Of a DNA stretch of 64,000 bases, positions 1 to 12,972 are shown piece by piece. The notes under the pieces were generated by a model. The model was given only the letters and a program-made list of their open reading frames with translations. It did not search any database and had not been told where the DNA came from. This DNA comes from Craterostigma plantagineum (taxonomy: Eukaryota > Streptophyta > Magnoliopsida > Lamiales > Linderniaceae). A program made the translations under genes and the position numbers. The stretch is taken from contig JAPQWV010000679.1 in the NCBI GenBank assembly GCA_027422505.1, positions 62,001-126,000 of the forward strand. Reading direction: 5' to 3'. The stretch's first letter is position 1. Each line of letters begins with the position of its first letter.

Positions 1-1138
1 CAATGGTGATGTGTGATGGTGATGTCGACGCATCAATCAAAGAAGAAAGTGAATCCACCCAATTAGTCAACTTTATTTTCACAATTCGATCTATTCTGTT
101 TTAGAAATTATGGGATTTCACTTTCCATGTATAAATTATATATAAGTACGATAATGACATTCTATTTTAGGAAAAATTGTGAAATAATTAATAAAGTGAT
201 AATGTTAAACATAGAAGTATTTAATGACTTACTTTAATTGTTAGGAGTGTATATAGAAAAAGAGAGGTGTCAATAGAATCACCCTTACCATTCTTTTTAT
301 TTCATTTTAGGTGGCATTAAGTGTAGGATAACTAATGACAATTCGTCAAAGTCCAAGTTGTTTTGCCTCATTTAATGCCTTGGCAATCCACTATGGGGGA
401 AAAAAGAAAAGCAATCATTGCACGAATCTATAAAGTTGTCATAAAATCTCTTTTAATTGGATTTATTTATAGTGATTTTAAATCGTCGTATGCAATGTAA
501 CAAACGAACAGTACTAATTCAGTCAATCATTCTAATGAACTTTAAGCCATGCGAATTGGAGCTCCGATCCATTTGGGAGCGGTCTTAACCGGTCGGTTAT
601 TAATGGACCTAGACCCGGCTGACCCGAAACCAGCTCTACCTCTAATTGCATGTTTTATTTTAATTGTATGTTTTGGATTTTTTTCTACGAAGAATCAATA
701 GGTTGTTTCTGGTGGATTATTATCTACTAGTATTTTTCCGCAAATTCTATGCGCGTGCTTAGAATCTGATTATATTTATGTTGCTATTAATTTTTAGATT
801 TATTATTTTTAATGTCCAATACACGAAATATAAATTTTAACTATATAAAACAATGTGTAGGGATGTAAATTAAAAAATGTAAAAATGATATGGAAATTAT
901 TAAAGTAATTAAATAAAGAATAGATGGACCAAATTGCAAATAATGACAGACCAAATGTGATAGTTCGTAGCCACTCCACATCCTTTATGTAATAAAACTG
1001 ATAATTACATAAAAAAATAGAGGGACTCAATTTCAAATAAATGACGGACAAAATGTGCAGTTTATAGTCACCACACGCCCTTTATATAATAAAATAGATG
1101 AGAGTGAACCATATGCTGGGATTTCATATTTCAATAAT
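1..1138. other. AT-rich intergenic DNA with an imperfect direct repeat
   Basis: I see no coding region here. Two imperfect copies of a segment of about 78 bp lie at 921-997 and 1018-1094. They share the order of short blocks, from a GGAC(C/T)(A/C)AA stretch to a CCTTTAT(G/A)TAATAAAA end. They look like part of an old degraded repeat. A short block at 565-645 reads like the edge of another old repeat, but I cannot bound it. Confidence 0.4.
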
Positions 1139-1141
1139 TAA

Positions 1142-1806
1142 GGGGGTGTTTGTTTCAGGTGATCCAACATTACGGTGATACGCACATCACGGTGATGTGG
1201 GTATCACCGGAATGTGGATCAATGTGATATGTCATCTGTGTGTTTGTTTTAAGGTGATATTTCATTTTGCAGATCAACGTGATATTGAAGTATTCTGTTT
1301 GTTTAATCACTGTGATGTGTAGGGTGACGTTGTATAAATGTCATATTTGACCATAGACATATGACTTAAATAATGTGTTAAATTTTTTTAATGTGATATT
1401 TTATGTAATAATAATAATTAATATATTAAAATATACATTTAATTATAAGCATTGTTTATATTTATACCTTTTTAGTAAGTTTTAATATTTCTAAATAACT
1501 GAAATATTTTTAAGATTTAATTATGTTTGTAATTATATATGTAATGGCACATAAAGTAATAATGTTAAAATATGAGGGTATTCTCGTCCATTAAAAAGTT
1601 AGATAGATCACCTCATCACCGTGATGTTAGATCACCTAGGTTTTTTGGGGTGATCTGAAATATGAAATATCACCCCATTTTCATCACCTAGTTGATCCAT
1701 CATTCCGGTGATGGCTCATCACCTAGACTAAACAAACACAGTGAAAAATGGTAAACGAGATGATTACGTTGATGTTTTGGAATATCACCCCAAAACAAAC
1801 ACTCCC
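1142..1806. mobile_element. Tourist-like MITE (PIF/Harbinger type), 665 bp
   Basis: The left end reads GGGGGTGTTTGTTTCAGGTG and the right end, reverse complemented, reads GGGAGTGTTTGTTTTGGGGT, so the terminal inverted repeats match over the GTGTTTGTTT core. TAA occurs at both edges (1139-1141 and 1807-1809), the 3-bp target duplication expected for PIF/Harbinger. The interior is AT-rich and non-coding, with further inverted GTGAT/ATCAC motifs near both ends. It lies about 800 bp upstream of the formin start codon. Confidence 0.8.
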
Positions 1807-1809
1807 TAA

Positions 1810-2614
1810 TAGCATACTTCCCTTAACAATTTAGTGTATCAAACCCTACGGAAAAAAACTAAAGATAGACTAATTTGGCAAAGAGAATAATTAGTGGACT
1901 AAAATCAATTATTGTCACATTGCCAAATTATTATTAGCTAACTAATGCCTCATAGTATCTTGGTGCTTCTTTAACCCAAAATATGAAAAAGAATAAATAA
2001 TAAATGAAGCCCGTGAATTTAGGGTGGGGACAAAAAAGGTCAAAAAGAAGAACGGTTCTAGAAATTAGTAAAACCTGCAATAATTTTGGGGTGACGTTAC
2101 AATGTCCATCTGCTTCCTATTTTACTGTGTAATCACCATCATATACAATAATAAATTGACAAATGAGTTTTCACACAATAACGTTTCCGAATTTTGACAA
2201 AAAACATAGTAAAAATAATAAAATAAAAACATGCATAATGTCACACAGCTTAGCTAGAGCTGTCTCTCATGTTTATTACACAAGAATTGATGCTCCTCCC
2301 AAGTCTTATCACTGGCAAAAGTAGTACAGTCTTCTTGTCCTTTTTAGTGAAACTAAAGTTGTTCTTTTTTTTTTTTTTTAAAAATTATTAGATTATTTAA
2401 ATATAACGCATAGATAATAGATATGCAAAAGTATAGAGATAATAGTCTATAGTGTTTAGTGTATAGTCTTCTTCCTCAAATTGTACCCTCCATTAATATC
2501 AGCTACCTAATAAGATAAACAGTTATGTCTTGAAAGTGTGCAGTCTTTGAGTCTCTAGTGAAGAAAAGGACATTTACTTAGTAAGAAAAAAGAGAAAGAA
2601 AAGGAAAGACAACG
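1810..2614 (+). promoter_or_regulatory. Upstream region of the formin gene
   Basis: This is AT-rich non-coding DNA between a MITE and the formin start codon. It contains a run of about 15 T at 2366-2380 and a purine-rich stretch (2560-2612) just before the ATG, typical of a plant 5' leader. I could not pick a convincing single TATA box, so the transcription start is unplaced. Confidence 0.4.
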
Positions 2615-5600
2615 ATGCTTTCTCAGCATAATCGCATACTTCTCTTTTTCGCCGTCCACTTCAGTCTTGCAGCGGCGGCCACCGTCGACCACCGTCACCA
2701 CCGGCGATTCCTCCACCAGCCATTCTTCCACGGTGACCCAACAATTTCCCAGCCGCCGTCTGTCTCTCCTTCTCCTCAGCCCAAGTACCCTTTTACCTCG
2801 TCGAGCACGTCACCGCCTAATGACCCTACCGCCACCGGCGGCGGTAGCCCTCTGTTCTTCCCATTCTTCACCTCACCCCCACCGCCGCCGGCGACGGCGG
2901 AGCCTCAGTCGGCGGCGGATAGCTCAGCAGGCGTGACTTTCCCTGCTAACATATCCTCTTTAGTTCTCCCCACCTCTGATGGCGGTAAGAAGAATGGGGT
3001 TTCTGTTAAACTTGTTTCTCTCATCGTATCTCTGTCTCTCTTCTCCGTCCTAGTCGTCGCCTCCGCCGTGTTTGTAGCCTACCGACACCGCAGGCATCAT
3101 CCTTACCGCCGTCAGCCTCTGAACGCCGCCGGTACAGACACTAATCCCGGCGACGACGGCAGCGCCGGCGCTTCGTCGACTGCGCAGAAGCAGACAATTA
3201 GAAACTTCGCTAATCAGCCGGCGAAAGAAACCGTTCTTGACGAAGTGGGTTCGCCGGAGCTTCACCCTCTTCCGCCGTTAACGGTGATGCCCCTCCAAAA
3301 CTACTATACTGCCCCCATCACCGCCACCATAAAAAACCCCAACAAGGTCGTCTGCAGTATGGACAACGTTAGCGCTGAAACTGACGACGATTCGATGAGG
3401 AAAGAAGACGACGAACGGCTTGAACGCCGCCGTGAAGAAGAGGAGGAGGAGGAGGAGGAGGAAGAAGGCGACGGCGACGATGATGAGTTCTTTTCGCCAA
3501 GAACAACCCCACTTGTTACCTTGAACAACGCTAAGGCTAACGAGCGTTGTAATAACAACGGTCTTTCAAAGTATAAAGGTAAGAACTTTATCAACCCTTC
3601 GTTCAGCTGGGAAACTCCTTCGCCGCAGACGCACTCCGATCATCATCAATACAACCTCAACGCTTACCCTCTGAGTCCATCTCTGCACAGCGGCGACGAT
3701 TCCGTGAAATCCCCAGATTACCCCTTCATGTCCTCCACCATTCCTCGCCCTTCGCAACCACCTCCGCCGACGGCGTTAGCTCCATTTTCTCCGACGCACA
3801 CAGATGAGGAGACGAACACGTTAGATTGCTGCTCGCCGAGGCCTTCCTCTTGCTTTTCCGTGGGTCCCATGCCGCCGCCTCCGGCGAACGGGCCGCCGGA
3901 GCTCGCTCCTCCGACGAGGGGGAAATCTAGCTTGGGAAACTCGGGAGAAATCAAGGCGACTACGCCGAAGCTGAAGCCTTCGCACTGGGATAAGGTGATG
4001 AGAGTTAGCCAAGAGAAGCCACCTATGGCTTCGGATCCCTTCAAGAAATCAGCCAACTCTTTTCAGTAAATATGCTTCTTCTTCAGTTTCTTGATAGCTT
4101 TTCCTTCCTCGTATTTTCTCTAACATTTTAACTTCACATCGTACTCTGCAATATAATCTGTTTTTTTTTCCCCTAGGATGGATGAAGAGACGATCGAAGC
4201 TCTCTTCACAAAGCCAAAAGACGCCATGAATCCCAAGCAAGAGAATCAAATCCTCGATCAAAGCAAATCCCAAGACATTGCTATACTTTTAAGGGCACTT
4301 AATGTTACCATAGGGGAAGTCTGTGAATCGTTAGTCGAAGGTATATACTCTTCACACTTCTGCTGATGCGTTTAAGGTCTTATCATAAGCTTTTATTGCA
4401 AAGATTTTTTAATGCTCTGCCATGTCTTAATTCAGGAAATGCCGACGTATTGGGCTCAGAATTCTTGGAGAGTCTGTTAAAGATGAAACCCACCGAAGAC
4501 GAACAACGTAAACTACGAAATTCGAACGACGAATCGTTTGGCATAGCAGAAACCCTTCTCAAATCCGTTCTTGAGATACCCTTCGCATTCGAAAGAATCG
4601 AGGCAATGCTCTACGTTGCTAATTTCGAATCAGAACTCGAACACCTCAAGAGATCGTTCGACACGGTAGAGGTAGGTACTACTTTACCTACTTGTTACAA
4701 ACTACCTTACTGTAATAAAATGGAAGCCCCTTCATGGTAAGTTTGTATTCGGGATTTCGATTTTAAATCAGATTTCCCCTCAAATCATGTGTTTTCCCAA
4801 TCGAACTAATTTGAATTTCGATTTCTTCCAAATCCTAATGTAGCTTAATAATTCTTTACTTGTCGGATTTCGAATTCGATAACAAGAGGTCCGTTTTCGA
4901 AATCTGAAATGTATTTCGCGACGAGTTCTCTTAAATAATAATAAGGGCTCGTTTGATATGTGGGTATGAGTGTGTATTGGTGTGTATGGGGTGTGTATGA
5001 ATAAGTTGGTTTGTGTTTGATATCTGTGTATAACCATACATGCCTTGTATGGCTATACACGTCTATTACAAGGATTTTGGTTATAGGCCTTGTATATTCA
5101 TACCCACCTCTAAGGTGGTTATGGGATGTGTATCACTAATCCATACACACATATACACATCTCAAACACATCTATCAAACGCAATTTATATCATTACACA
5201 AATAATTAATACACACATATCAAACATATTTAAAATATAACATCAACAAAATCCTTGTATAGCTATACACAAATAACTTATACCCATGTAATCCCTAAAC
5301 ACGATATCAAACGAGCCCTAATAATAATAGTAGTAATAATAATTTTGGGTATACGATTAGTCGCGCCGACTCACGAGCTCGATGAGTCACGCGACTCGCG
5401 AGCTCGACGAGTTGAGTTGACTTGCAAGCTCAATGAGTCGACTCGAGCTCGTTATTGTCAGCTCGAGTTCACTCATGAGTTTTGAGCGCTCGAAAGCTCA
5501 CGATTTGTTCAGTACTTTTATTTTAATTTTTTTTCTTTTTAAATTTTTTAAATAAAAAGTTAGATGTCCAGTCGGACAAGCTTCACGAGGTCAAGTTCCA

Positions 5601-6519
5601 TCTTGAAATTAATTATCGTCGAACATTGGTTATTTGATATTTTGACTTTGAAACTCATAATTTAAAATCTAGCGATTTCGTTCAGGTGCGCGAATACAAA
5701 CACAATCTTAATTATTTTCTGGATATTCTGCAGTCAGCTTGTAAGGAACTGAAGGCGAGCAGAATGTTCCGGAAAGTTCTAGAAGCCGTGCTCAAAACCG
5801 GCAGCCAAATGAACGTCGAAAAAGATGAAACCTCCACGTTTAAGCTCGACAAACTCACGAAGCTCATAGACGTAAAGGGCTCAGACGGAAAATCGACGCT
5901 CCTCCACTTTGTCGTCCAAGAAATAATACGAGTCGAAGGCGCACGCTTGTTCGCCAAGATCGCAAATCAATCCTCGGCCGAAAACAGTACGAATCAGCAA
6001 ATTTCATCTCCCCAAGACGAATTAGAACTGAGAAAACTCGGTCTTCAAGTCGTTTCTCAGCTAAGCGCTGAGCTGGCGAACGTCAAGAAAGCGGCGACCA
6101 TGGACAGAGATTCGCTCGTGGAAGACGTCGAAATTCTCTGCCTGGGAATACGCAAAGTAGTCGAAGCGCTGAGATCGAACGAAGCTTTTATTACATCTTC
6201 GCCGAATATTGTCTGCTTAGACAGAAGATTTTCGGACAGCATGAATGAGTTCTTGAAGAGGGCCGAGGCTGAGATTGAAGATGTGCAGGCGAGGGAGGGG
6301 ATCGCCCTATCCATGGTGAAAGGTTTGACGGAGTTTTTCCATGGAGATTCGAGGAAGGAAGAAGGTGGCAATAATCCGTTGAGGATTTTCGAGGCTGTTA
6401 GGGATTTCTTGGGTAAGCTCGACGGCGTTTGTAGGGATATTGGGAAGATGAACGAACGAGCCTTGATGAGCTCGGCCCGGGACGTTCGGGCCGGCGGCGC
6501 TGTTTCGGGCTTTCGTTAA
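2615..6519 (+). CDS. Class I formin-like protein (actin nucleator), four exons
   Basis: Plant class I formins sit in the plasma membrane and nucleate and elongate actin filaments. Exons fit 2615-4065, 4177-4340, 4436-4671 and 5734-6519, giving about 878 residues. Residues 1-22 are a signal peptide, and the motif RRFLHQPFF (30-38) is typical of class I members. A proline/serine-rich outer segment follows, then a membrane helix (about 130-156), an acidic run of Glu, short proline clusters (FH1) and an FH2 domain from [10 protein letters not shown] (about 450) to the end. FH2 hallmarks include [13 protein letters not shown] and [11 protein letters not shown]. An alternative acceptor at 5685 also keeps the frame but adds 16 residues inside FH2. 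The acceptor at 5733 gives SFDTVE-SACKELK, matching the family spacing, so I prefer it. A MITE fills part of intron 3. The N-terminal FH2 segment (about 462-485) diverges from the usual form. The gene appears intact. Confidence 0.9.
4945..5318. mobile_element. Tourist-like MITE in formin intron 3, 374 bp
   Basis: The ends are inverted repeats: the left begins GGGCTCGTTTGATATGTGGG and the right ends ATATCAAACGAGCCC. Both are flanked by TAA (4942-4944 and 5319-5321). The interior holds many GTGTGTAT/ATACACAC blocks that pair between the halves, so the element can fold as one long hairpin. The TAA duplication and short size fit a PIF/Harbinger-derived MITE. It sits inside the intron and leaves the exons untouched. 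Confidence 0.8.
5355..5505. repeat. Degenerate GAGCTCG/GACTCG-rich repeat
   Basis: About 150 bp of formin intron 3 consist of alternating GAGCTCG, GACTCG and GAGTCG words, many of them palindromic. Similar word mixtures form the ends of old hAT-type MITEs. No terminal boundary or target duplication is visible, so I treat it as a fragment. Confidence 0.45.
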
Positions 6520-7104
6520 TTGTTCCGTGTTTTTTTAGGTATTTGGTACCTTTTTGTAATTAGGATCTGTTTATGTTGTAGCAAGACTAATGTTCAGTTC
6601 CTTGTTAAGAATCTAGTTGAACAAGGTAATATTGGGCAGATCTATGCCATGTTAATCTCGAAACGGTAAAGTTTCGATTATTTAGAAATAATTGGTAGTT
6701 TGGATTATTTGAGGGGATTAGTAGTGTAGTTGGTTGATGTTAATTTTTCTATATTTAAAACTTAGGAACCGGCGACGACGGGAAAATGGTTATATTGTAC
6801 TATGTCTGTATTTTTGTCCCATTAATCGTTATTTTATATGCGTATGACTTATTTATGCCACAAAATCACCGACATCTCTAATTGAGAAGAAGACCAGTAG
6901 TATAGCTTGGTTCTGTTGCATCAATGGAGGTTTACCTGACGAAGAAGACTATAGTAATAATTAGGTATTCTGATTTTAAAATCATTTATATTGGGCCTTT
7001 TCTACCTTCGGCCATAATATTTTAATTTTGGGCCGTTCGCTATTAAATATATATAGCTATTAGATGGCCATTATATATCGCTAGTACAACTACTATATAA
7101 TAAA
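6520..7104. other. Formin 3' flank, no gene seen
   Basis: This is AT-rich sequence downstream of the formin stop codon and presumably carries the 3' UTR and poly(A) site. I see no coding region and no bounded repeat. Confidence 0.4.
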
Positions 7105-7107
7105 AAA

Positions 7108-7200
7108 GTTGTCATCCTAGTGGTATTGAGAGCGAGATTTAAGTTCATTTAACAAGCAATATGCGGGTTCGATTCCTTACTAAAGCTCGTTCTTCATTTT
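7108..7200 (+). repeat. tRNA-related SINE-like fragment
   Basis: The block TAGTGGTATTGAGAGC (7120-7135) resembles a degenerate pol III A box, and GGTTCGATTCC (7167-7177) is a perfect B box (consensus GGTTCGANNCC) about 45 bp further on. The flanks do not fold into a tRNA cloverleaf and no clear target duplication is visible. A decayed SINE or tRNA pseudogene is the best reading. Confidence 0.4.
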
Positions 7201-7544
7201 TATGATCTTTGTAGTGTGTTAGTTAGGCTTGAGTTGGGCCTTCCAGGTTGAGCCCCCCAGTCTTCGTGGGCTGGGTCCGCGTCCGCCCCTGCTTCCACAC
7301 CAGTTATTACAAATTTCAATCTATCCACATATTTACTTCACAAATTAGACTAAAAATTATTTTAGATTTATTCACATAAATTAATAAAATTATTAATAAA
7401 AATCATTATAATATAAAAACCATCGTCAAATAATATACAAGCCTATCTACTTATGTCTTTTAACTATTCTGATGATGATGTAAAACCATCGTCGAATGAT
7501 TCTATCGTCGAACAATATAACAAGCTATATCTACTTATAAAATG

Positions 7545-7990
7545 CGAAAAAGCGTCGAATTTTTGGTTTTTTGGGCTTACGTTGAGTTCGAATTTTTCAT
7601 GGCGTAATTTCTGTTATTTGAAGTTTAGGCTTGAGTTATTTTCTATTTGAGGTTGATTTGGAGCTTTATTAATGTGAAAAGTGGCAAAATTTTGGTTTTT
7701 TGGGCTTATGTTGAGTTCGAATTTTTCGACTTTGTAGTTGTTTTATGCGATTTCATGGCTTAATTTCTGCTAGTTGAGGACTAGCCTTGTGTTTATTCGA
7801 TTTGAGGTTGATTTGGAGCTTTATTAATGCAAAAAAGGTGGTGAAATTTTGGTGTTTTGGGCTTAATTTGAGCTCAATTTTTCGAGTTTGGAGTTGTTTT
7901 GTGCGATTTCGTTGCTTAATTTATTCGATTTGAGGCTTAGGTTTGTGTTATATTCGATTTGAGGCTTAGGCTTGTGCAGAAATTTGTGGC
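7545..7990 (+). repeat. Short tandem repeat, about three units of 130-160 bp
   Basis: The block TTTTGG-T-TTTTGGGCTTA followed by TGAGTTCGAATTTTT-like sequence recurs near 7561, 7690 and 7848. Each unit also carries GAGGTTGATTTGGAGCTTTA or a close form. The units are diverged. The repeat lies immediately before the CACTA transposase remnant and may belong to its interior or to pre-existing DNA. No coding capacity is evident. Confidence 0.55.
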
Positions 7991-8254
7991 TAAAATTTGT
8001 TCTTCTGTGGAACTAATTTTTGTTCTTTCTGTTTGCAATATTGAGATTGCTTGAGATAATTGTTCGGACAATCAATTTAATTAAATGAATAAGGGAAGCT
8101 GCTACCGTTGTTTAACGGAAAGTGCGAGCTTTCAATGGCTACATTACCGTTGAAAGGCACAGAAGTGGGTGACATCGTCGCAAACATTAATGTTCAGTTT
8201 GGTAAGAAGTGAAAACCATCAAAAGACGATAGTGTCTGGAAAAAGCGGTCAATA

Positions 8255-9889
8255 TTTTAGGAGCTCCCTTACTGGAAAAACCTCGACGTGAGACATTTCA
8301 TCATTGTAATGCATGTGGAGAAAAATATTTGTGATAGTATCGTGGAAACTCTTTTGAATATGCCAGGTAAGACGAAAGACGAACTTAAAGCCAGACAAGA
8401 TATGGTCGAACTTCGAATGAGCCTGAACTAGCACCGAAAGAACAAGGAAAGAGGACTTCTCTTCCACCGGCTTGCTTTATGCTGAGCAAGGCTGAGAAGT
8501 TGAGTTTCTGCGAATGCCTTAAAGATATTAAAGTTCCCACTGGATATGCTAGCAACATAGGGAGATATGTCTCATTGAAGGATATGAAGTTAGTCGGACA
8601 CAAGTTTCATGACTGTCATGCACTGATGCAACATTTGTTGCCGATCACAATTCGTGGTATAATGCCGAAGCAAGTTCGTCATTGTCTATCAAAACTGTGT
8701 TTCTTTTTCAATGATACTTGATAACGAGGTGCTAGATGAGTTGCAGGCCGATGTGGTAGTGACTTTGTGTCGGTTCGAAATGTTCTTTCCTCCGTCATTT
8801 TTCAATATTATGGTGCATCTCGTCGTTCATTTAGTTCAAGAAATCAAGACACGTGGACCGGTGTACATTAGACATATGTATCCTTTTGAACGGTATATGA
8901 AGATTCTCAAAGGATATGTTCGAAATCGATATCGACCTGATGGTAGCATAGTTGAAGGGTACACACAGAGGAGTGTGTTGAGTTCTGCACTTCCTACTTG
9001 GCAAATGTTCAATCGATAGGGTTGACGACTTCTCGCCAAGATGGACAAGTACGAGGAAACCATTGTCGAAACCGCAGTTCATTACGGTTTCAAGAGATTT
9101 AAGGGACTCAGCACAGTTTTTCGTCTTACGACATATTCCTGACGTGCATCCTTTCATGGAGGAACACATGGCTATATTACGACGAGAATATCCTAATAGA
9201 ACCGAAATCTGGTACATAAAGGAGCATAATTGATCTTTTCTAGGTTGGTTCAGAACGAGGACGATCTCTGCAGAACATTATTCACATTGCAGTCAAATGA
9301 TAAAGTGGCTTGCTTGGGACCTGCATGGAATGTCGCAGCATACGAAGGGTACAACATTAATGGGTATACTTTCTACACGAAGAAGTGAGACGATAAAGCG
9401 CGTCGCAGAATAGTGGAGTCACAGTAGTTGTATTGTCAAGAGAAGTTTCTCGTGGGAAAGATGCCCAAGTGTCGAGTAATGCAAGTTCGTTCGTACTATG
9501 GTTTGAAGAAATCTAGGAACTCGTCTACAAAAACAATGTAAATTTTGTTCACTTCCATGTGAATGAGTTGATAATAGATGAGACGTTCGAATAGATCCCG
9601 AATTGGGATTTACGATGGTTGATTGCAAAACTTGGGCTACATGGACGATCCTTTCATTCTGGCAATGCAAGCTAAACAAGTATTCTACGTACAAGATCCA
9701 ACTAATATTGGATGGCATATTATCCTTCAAGGGAATAAGAGTATTGTTGGTATCGTTGATGCGGACGATGAAAAGGAATATGACGAGAGCGATGAAACAT
9801 TTCGGTTTCCTACCGGCGTGGAACACATTGCTATCGCTGATGATGATGCAACTTTTCATAGTAATATTGTCCCGGATCACAACGAATGA
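8255..9889 (+). pseudogene. CACTA TNP2 transposase C-terminal remnant with DUF4218 and DUF4216
   Basis: Translation of 8260-8427 gives a conserved TNP2 stretch (PYWKNLDVRHF, then HVEKNICDSI and NMPGKTK) that ends in a stop. It continues in another frame at 8479-8721 (YVSLKDMKLVGHKFHDCHAL). DUF4218 follows at 8711-9019 with LCRFEMFFPPSFFNIMVHL and MYPFERYMKILKGYVRNRY. DUF4216 sits at 9623-9889 (FILAMQAKQVFYVQDP). In intact elements these form one protein that cuts and joins the transposon ends. Here stops and frame changes split it and the N-terminal catalytic part is absent, so it cannot act. Confidence 0.8.
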
Positions 9890-10056
9890 ATGTATTGTTG
9901 ATAAGCGTATGTGAAAGTTTTTTCATCATCTCCTTTTTTGTATGAATTCTTTGATCGTGTCCTTTTTGTATGAATTTTGAGTAAAGTTTCGTGAAATTAG
10001 CTAAATCATTTTATTGTGATTGTTGTTTTTTCAGGGTACATCTACATTACGACGAG

Positions 10057-12972
10057 ATGTCTTTAGAGCCTGCTACATCTTCCTCGACTGGTAACGAGTC
10101 GAGCGAGTCGGTTAAGCGTACGAGAGGTCCATATAACAGCAAGGGCTTAAGAAGACGATTGAATCCGGAGTCCGAGGAGTGCATCCTCCAGTTCGATGAG
10201 AAGGGTAATGTCATTGGCCCAGACCAAGATGCGAGGGTGAAGTTTCGCAACTACGTCGGTCGGATGGCGAGGGCGCAGGTGGAGGACTTCATCACGGATT
10301 GGCGCCAGATCGACCCCGGGCTCAAGGGGCACTTTGGCAAGATGTTAATGTGATTTAATTGGTATAATTAATGTACTAGAATAATTTTGATTCGGTATAT
10401 AATTAATTCTCTATTTTTTATTCGACATACTACGTGGTTGCCAGATGATCCGGCTATCAAGGCAAAGGTCCTTAAGAAAGCCAGATCATTACGAAAAAAT
10501 TGGAAGCACAAGTACGATGCGAAGGAAAAGAAGAAGGGCCCGAGTGCGGCGAGCGAATACCAACACATCTCCCAAGAAGGATTGGACGCATGGAGAAACA
10601 TGAGGGAGACCTCTGAATTTCAGGTAAAAATATTGATTTTATTCTGTTTTATCTAAATTTGTGTTTATTCATGTTGCAGGAAATTAGTGAGAAGGCTAGA
10701 CAAAATCAATCTCACAATATATATCCTCACCATCTCGGCACGTGAGGGTATAGAGGCCACATGGCCAATTGGGAAAAATAGGACCCGATTGCGAACCTCG
10801 CTAATTTTCCCACGGACTTGATATTTCCATGCGACGCGATCCAGGAGCTAGCCGAGAAACTGGTAAGTTTTACACTCTAATTCGATTGCTGCGTAGAATT
10901 TAGAAATTAATTGTGTTTAACTAACAAACGATACAAATTGATAGGCACAGGTGAACGAAGAAGCGAGCCGAGGAGAATTTGTCCCCACGAGGCAAAATGA
11001 TGCATTGACGAAGGCTTTGGGAAAGCCCGATTACAGCGGGCATCCTAGGAGTTTTCCTTTCCAATACTCCATTCGAGATGTTCGGCAACTCTACCGAGGG
11101 CCGGAGGGGTTCTAGTAGCTTTTTGTCGATGGATCAGTTGAGGGCCGAGATGGAGGCTAGATTGAGAGAGGAAACGAAGGCCGAGGTGAGGGCGAGATGA
11201 GTGCGATATTCTCTCAAATGGGGATGTCGGTGCCGAACACGAACCAGGAACACAATCTCAATACCGGCTCCGGCGCCCCTACTCATACCGTTCGGAGTAC
11301 TTTCGGATCGCCCTCGCTCGATCCATTTCCCTCGTTGAATCCCATATCAGTAAGACTTCTTTGTTTAACATTTATTGTTTAACATATCTGATTTATTTTA
11401 TATTAAACTTTTATTCATTTGAAATCGTATAGTATCCCAAGGTCCGACTAGCGATTCGTAAAATCGATGGATCGCTAGAAGCGTGGCTCAGGTGGACTGT
11501 GAACGAGGGACGTGATAGTGTTCATCATGTCCCATTGGCCGAATCGAACGTCGTAGTCACGGTCGATCTCATAGCTCAAGGAAGGGAGGAGGAATATCTT
11601 CCGGTAAAACGTCAGAGTATAATGTTAGGAGATGCACTGAGCAGCTTAGTACAATGGCCCCACGATTTGACATTATCGTCAAATGTGCTATGTAAATAAC
11701 TATATAAATATTGATCTAATTTACATAAATTTATTTTGTAATTTCCAATGTAGGCACTTCCTACGTCGAGAACAGGGAATTCGTTATTGGAGTCCAGCAA
11801 TGTTCAATACAATGACGACGATATCGCACACCTGGACGAGAGATTGGTTCGGGGTCTACGCAAGTATTGTCGGTATCTATTCGATAACCTCTCCTCTCGG
11901 ATTGACCGCTTAAGTTGCTCTTTTGTATTCTCTATTAGAAATGTTTACTACAATCCGGGAGGAGAGTCGTTATTCCCCGGCATCGATGTCACAGATATTA
12001 ATCACTTCTTTAAGGGCGAGAGTTTGGATTCTGGCGTCATTCAACTTTTCTTGAGGTAGGTTCATTTCTTTTAAGTTTAAATTTAATCTTACGTTTTATT
12101 GACTATAGTTCATTGTAGATATCTTCATCTAGAACTGGCGTCGGAGATTGTGTGCTTCAACCCTAACCACTTTAGCCTGATGAGAAAGAACCCCACGAAA
12201 GTTGAACACATGACCACGGTTTTCAAAAATTCGTACAACGCATGTACATACTTCTTTGCGCCTTACTGTGAAGGGTAAGTATAAGATTTGTTTTATTTTT
12301 TATATTAGAAGTTTTCTTTTACATGGTTTTTTGTTGTATTTATAGTGATCATTGGATACTTCTGGTCATCGATTATGGCGTCAACACTGTATATATTTTT
12401 GATTCGTTGGCACCTAAGGTGGGGATCAGAGAGATTGGAATCCGTGATCACGTGAATAAGTAAGTGCAGTATAAAAAAAGTATGTATACTTTTATTTTAT
12501 ATGAGATGCTTCTAATTATATGCTTTTGAATTTCAGTGCAATGAAGGTCGCGACAATGTTTGGAGCGTCTCAAGTTAAGAAGAAGTCTTCCTCTACCACT
12601 TGGAAAGCTTGCAAGGTTCGAATTTCTTTTGAGCGATTTCTATGGAAATTATAACGATAATTGGTAAATATATAATATGATCTTTGTTTAAACTTAGTGC
12701 CCACGCCAACCGGTTGATAGTCAACTATGTGGAAACTTCGTCATACGCTACGACGTTGGGAGAGATTGTTGGCTACCAGCGGCAAAATCTGACAAAGGTA
12801 TGCTAAATTTAAAACATCGATCACCAAATATCTTAATTATAATTTTTATGAATCGTTAATGCTTTAGGTATTGGAACACGCCGTCTACGTCAAAGAAATG
12901 CATGAAGAAGTTCGAGAGTTGTGGGCGAAGCACTTCATTGAAGTATGTCTGCAAGAGAGCACATCGTTTTAG
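10057..12972 (+). pseudogene. CACTA second gene: Transposase_24, DUF8039-like and Ulp1 (C48) protease
   Basis: The N-terminal part (10057-10350, 10438-10623, 10948-11040) matches plant En/Spm Transposase_24 (WLPDDPAIKAKVLKKARSL, then VPTRQNDALTKALG). A middle block near 11470-11680 resembles DUF8039 (LAESNVVVTVDLIAQGREE). The C-terminal part is a Ulp1-like cysteine protease in small exons: 12120-12273, 12350-12460, 12538-12618, about 12700-12799 and 12869-12972. GT-AG introns of about 80 bp separate them. The catalytic set is visible: His in DHWILLVID, Asp in IFDSLA, Cys in DSQLCGNFV. Ulp1 enzymes cleave SUMO from proteins, and this copy is carried by the transposon. The early exons contain stops (near 11116 and 11197), so the full reading frame is broken even though the protease core looks sound. 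Confidence 0.7.

Noticed and set aside
809..1051. Membrane-protein-like minus-strand frame
   Set aside because: AT-rich sequence gives Phe/Ile/Tyr strings by chance, and it spans an imperfect direct repeat.
2667..4056. Overlapping frames on both strands within formin exon 1
   Set aside because: They are shadows of the GC-rich, proline- and glutamate-coding formin exon.
7108..7200. Functional tRNA gene
   Set aside because: The B box is good, but the acceptor and anticodon stems do not form and the A box is degenerate.
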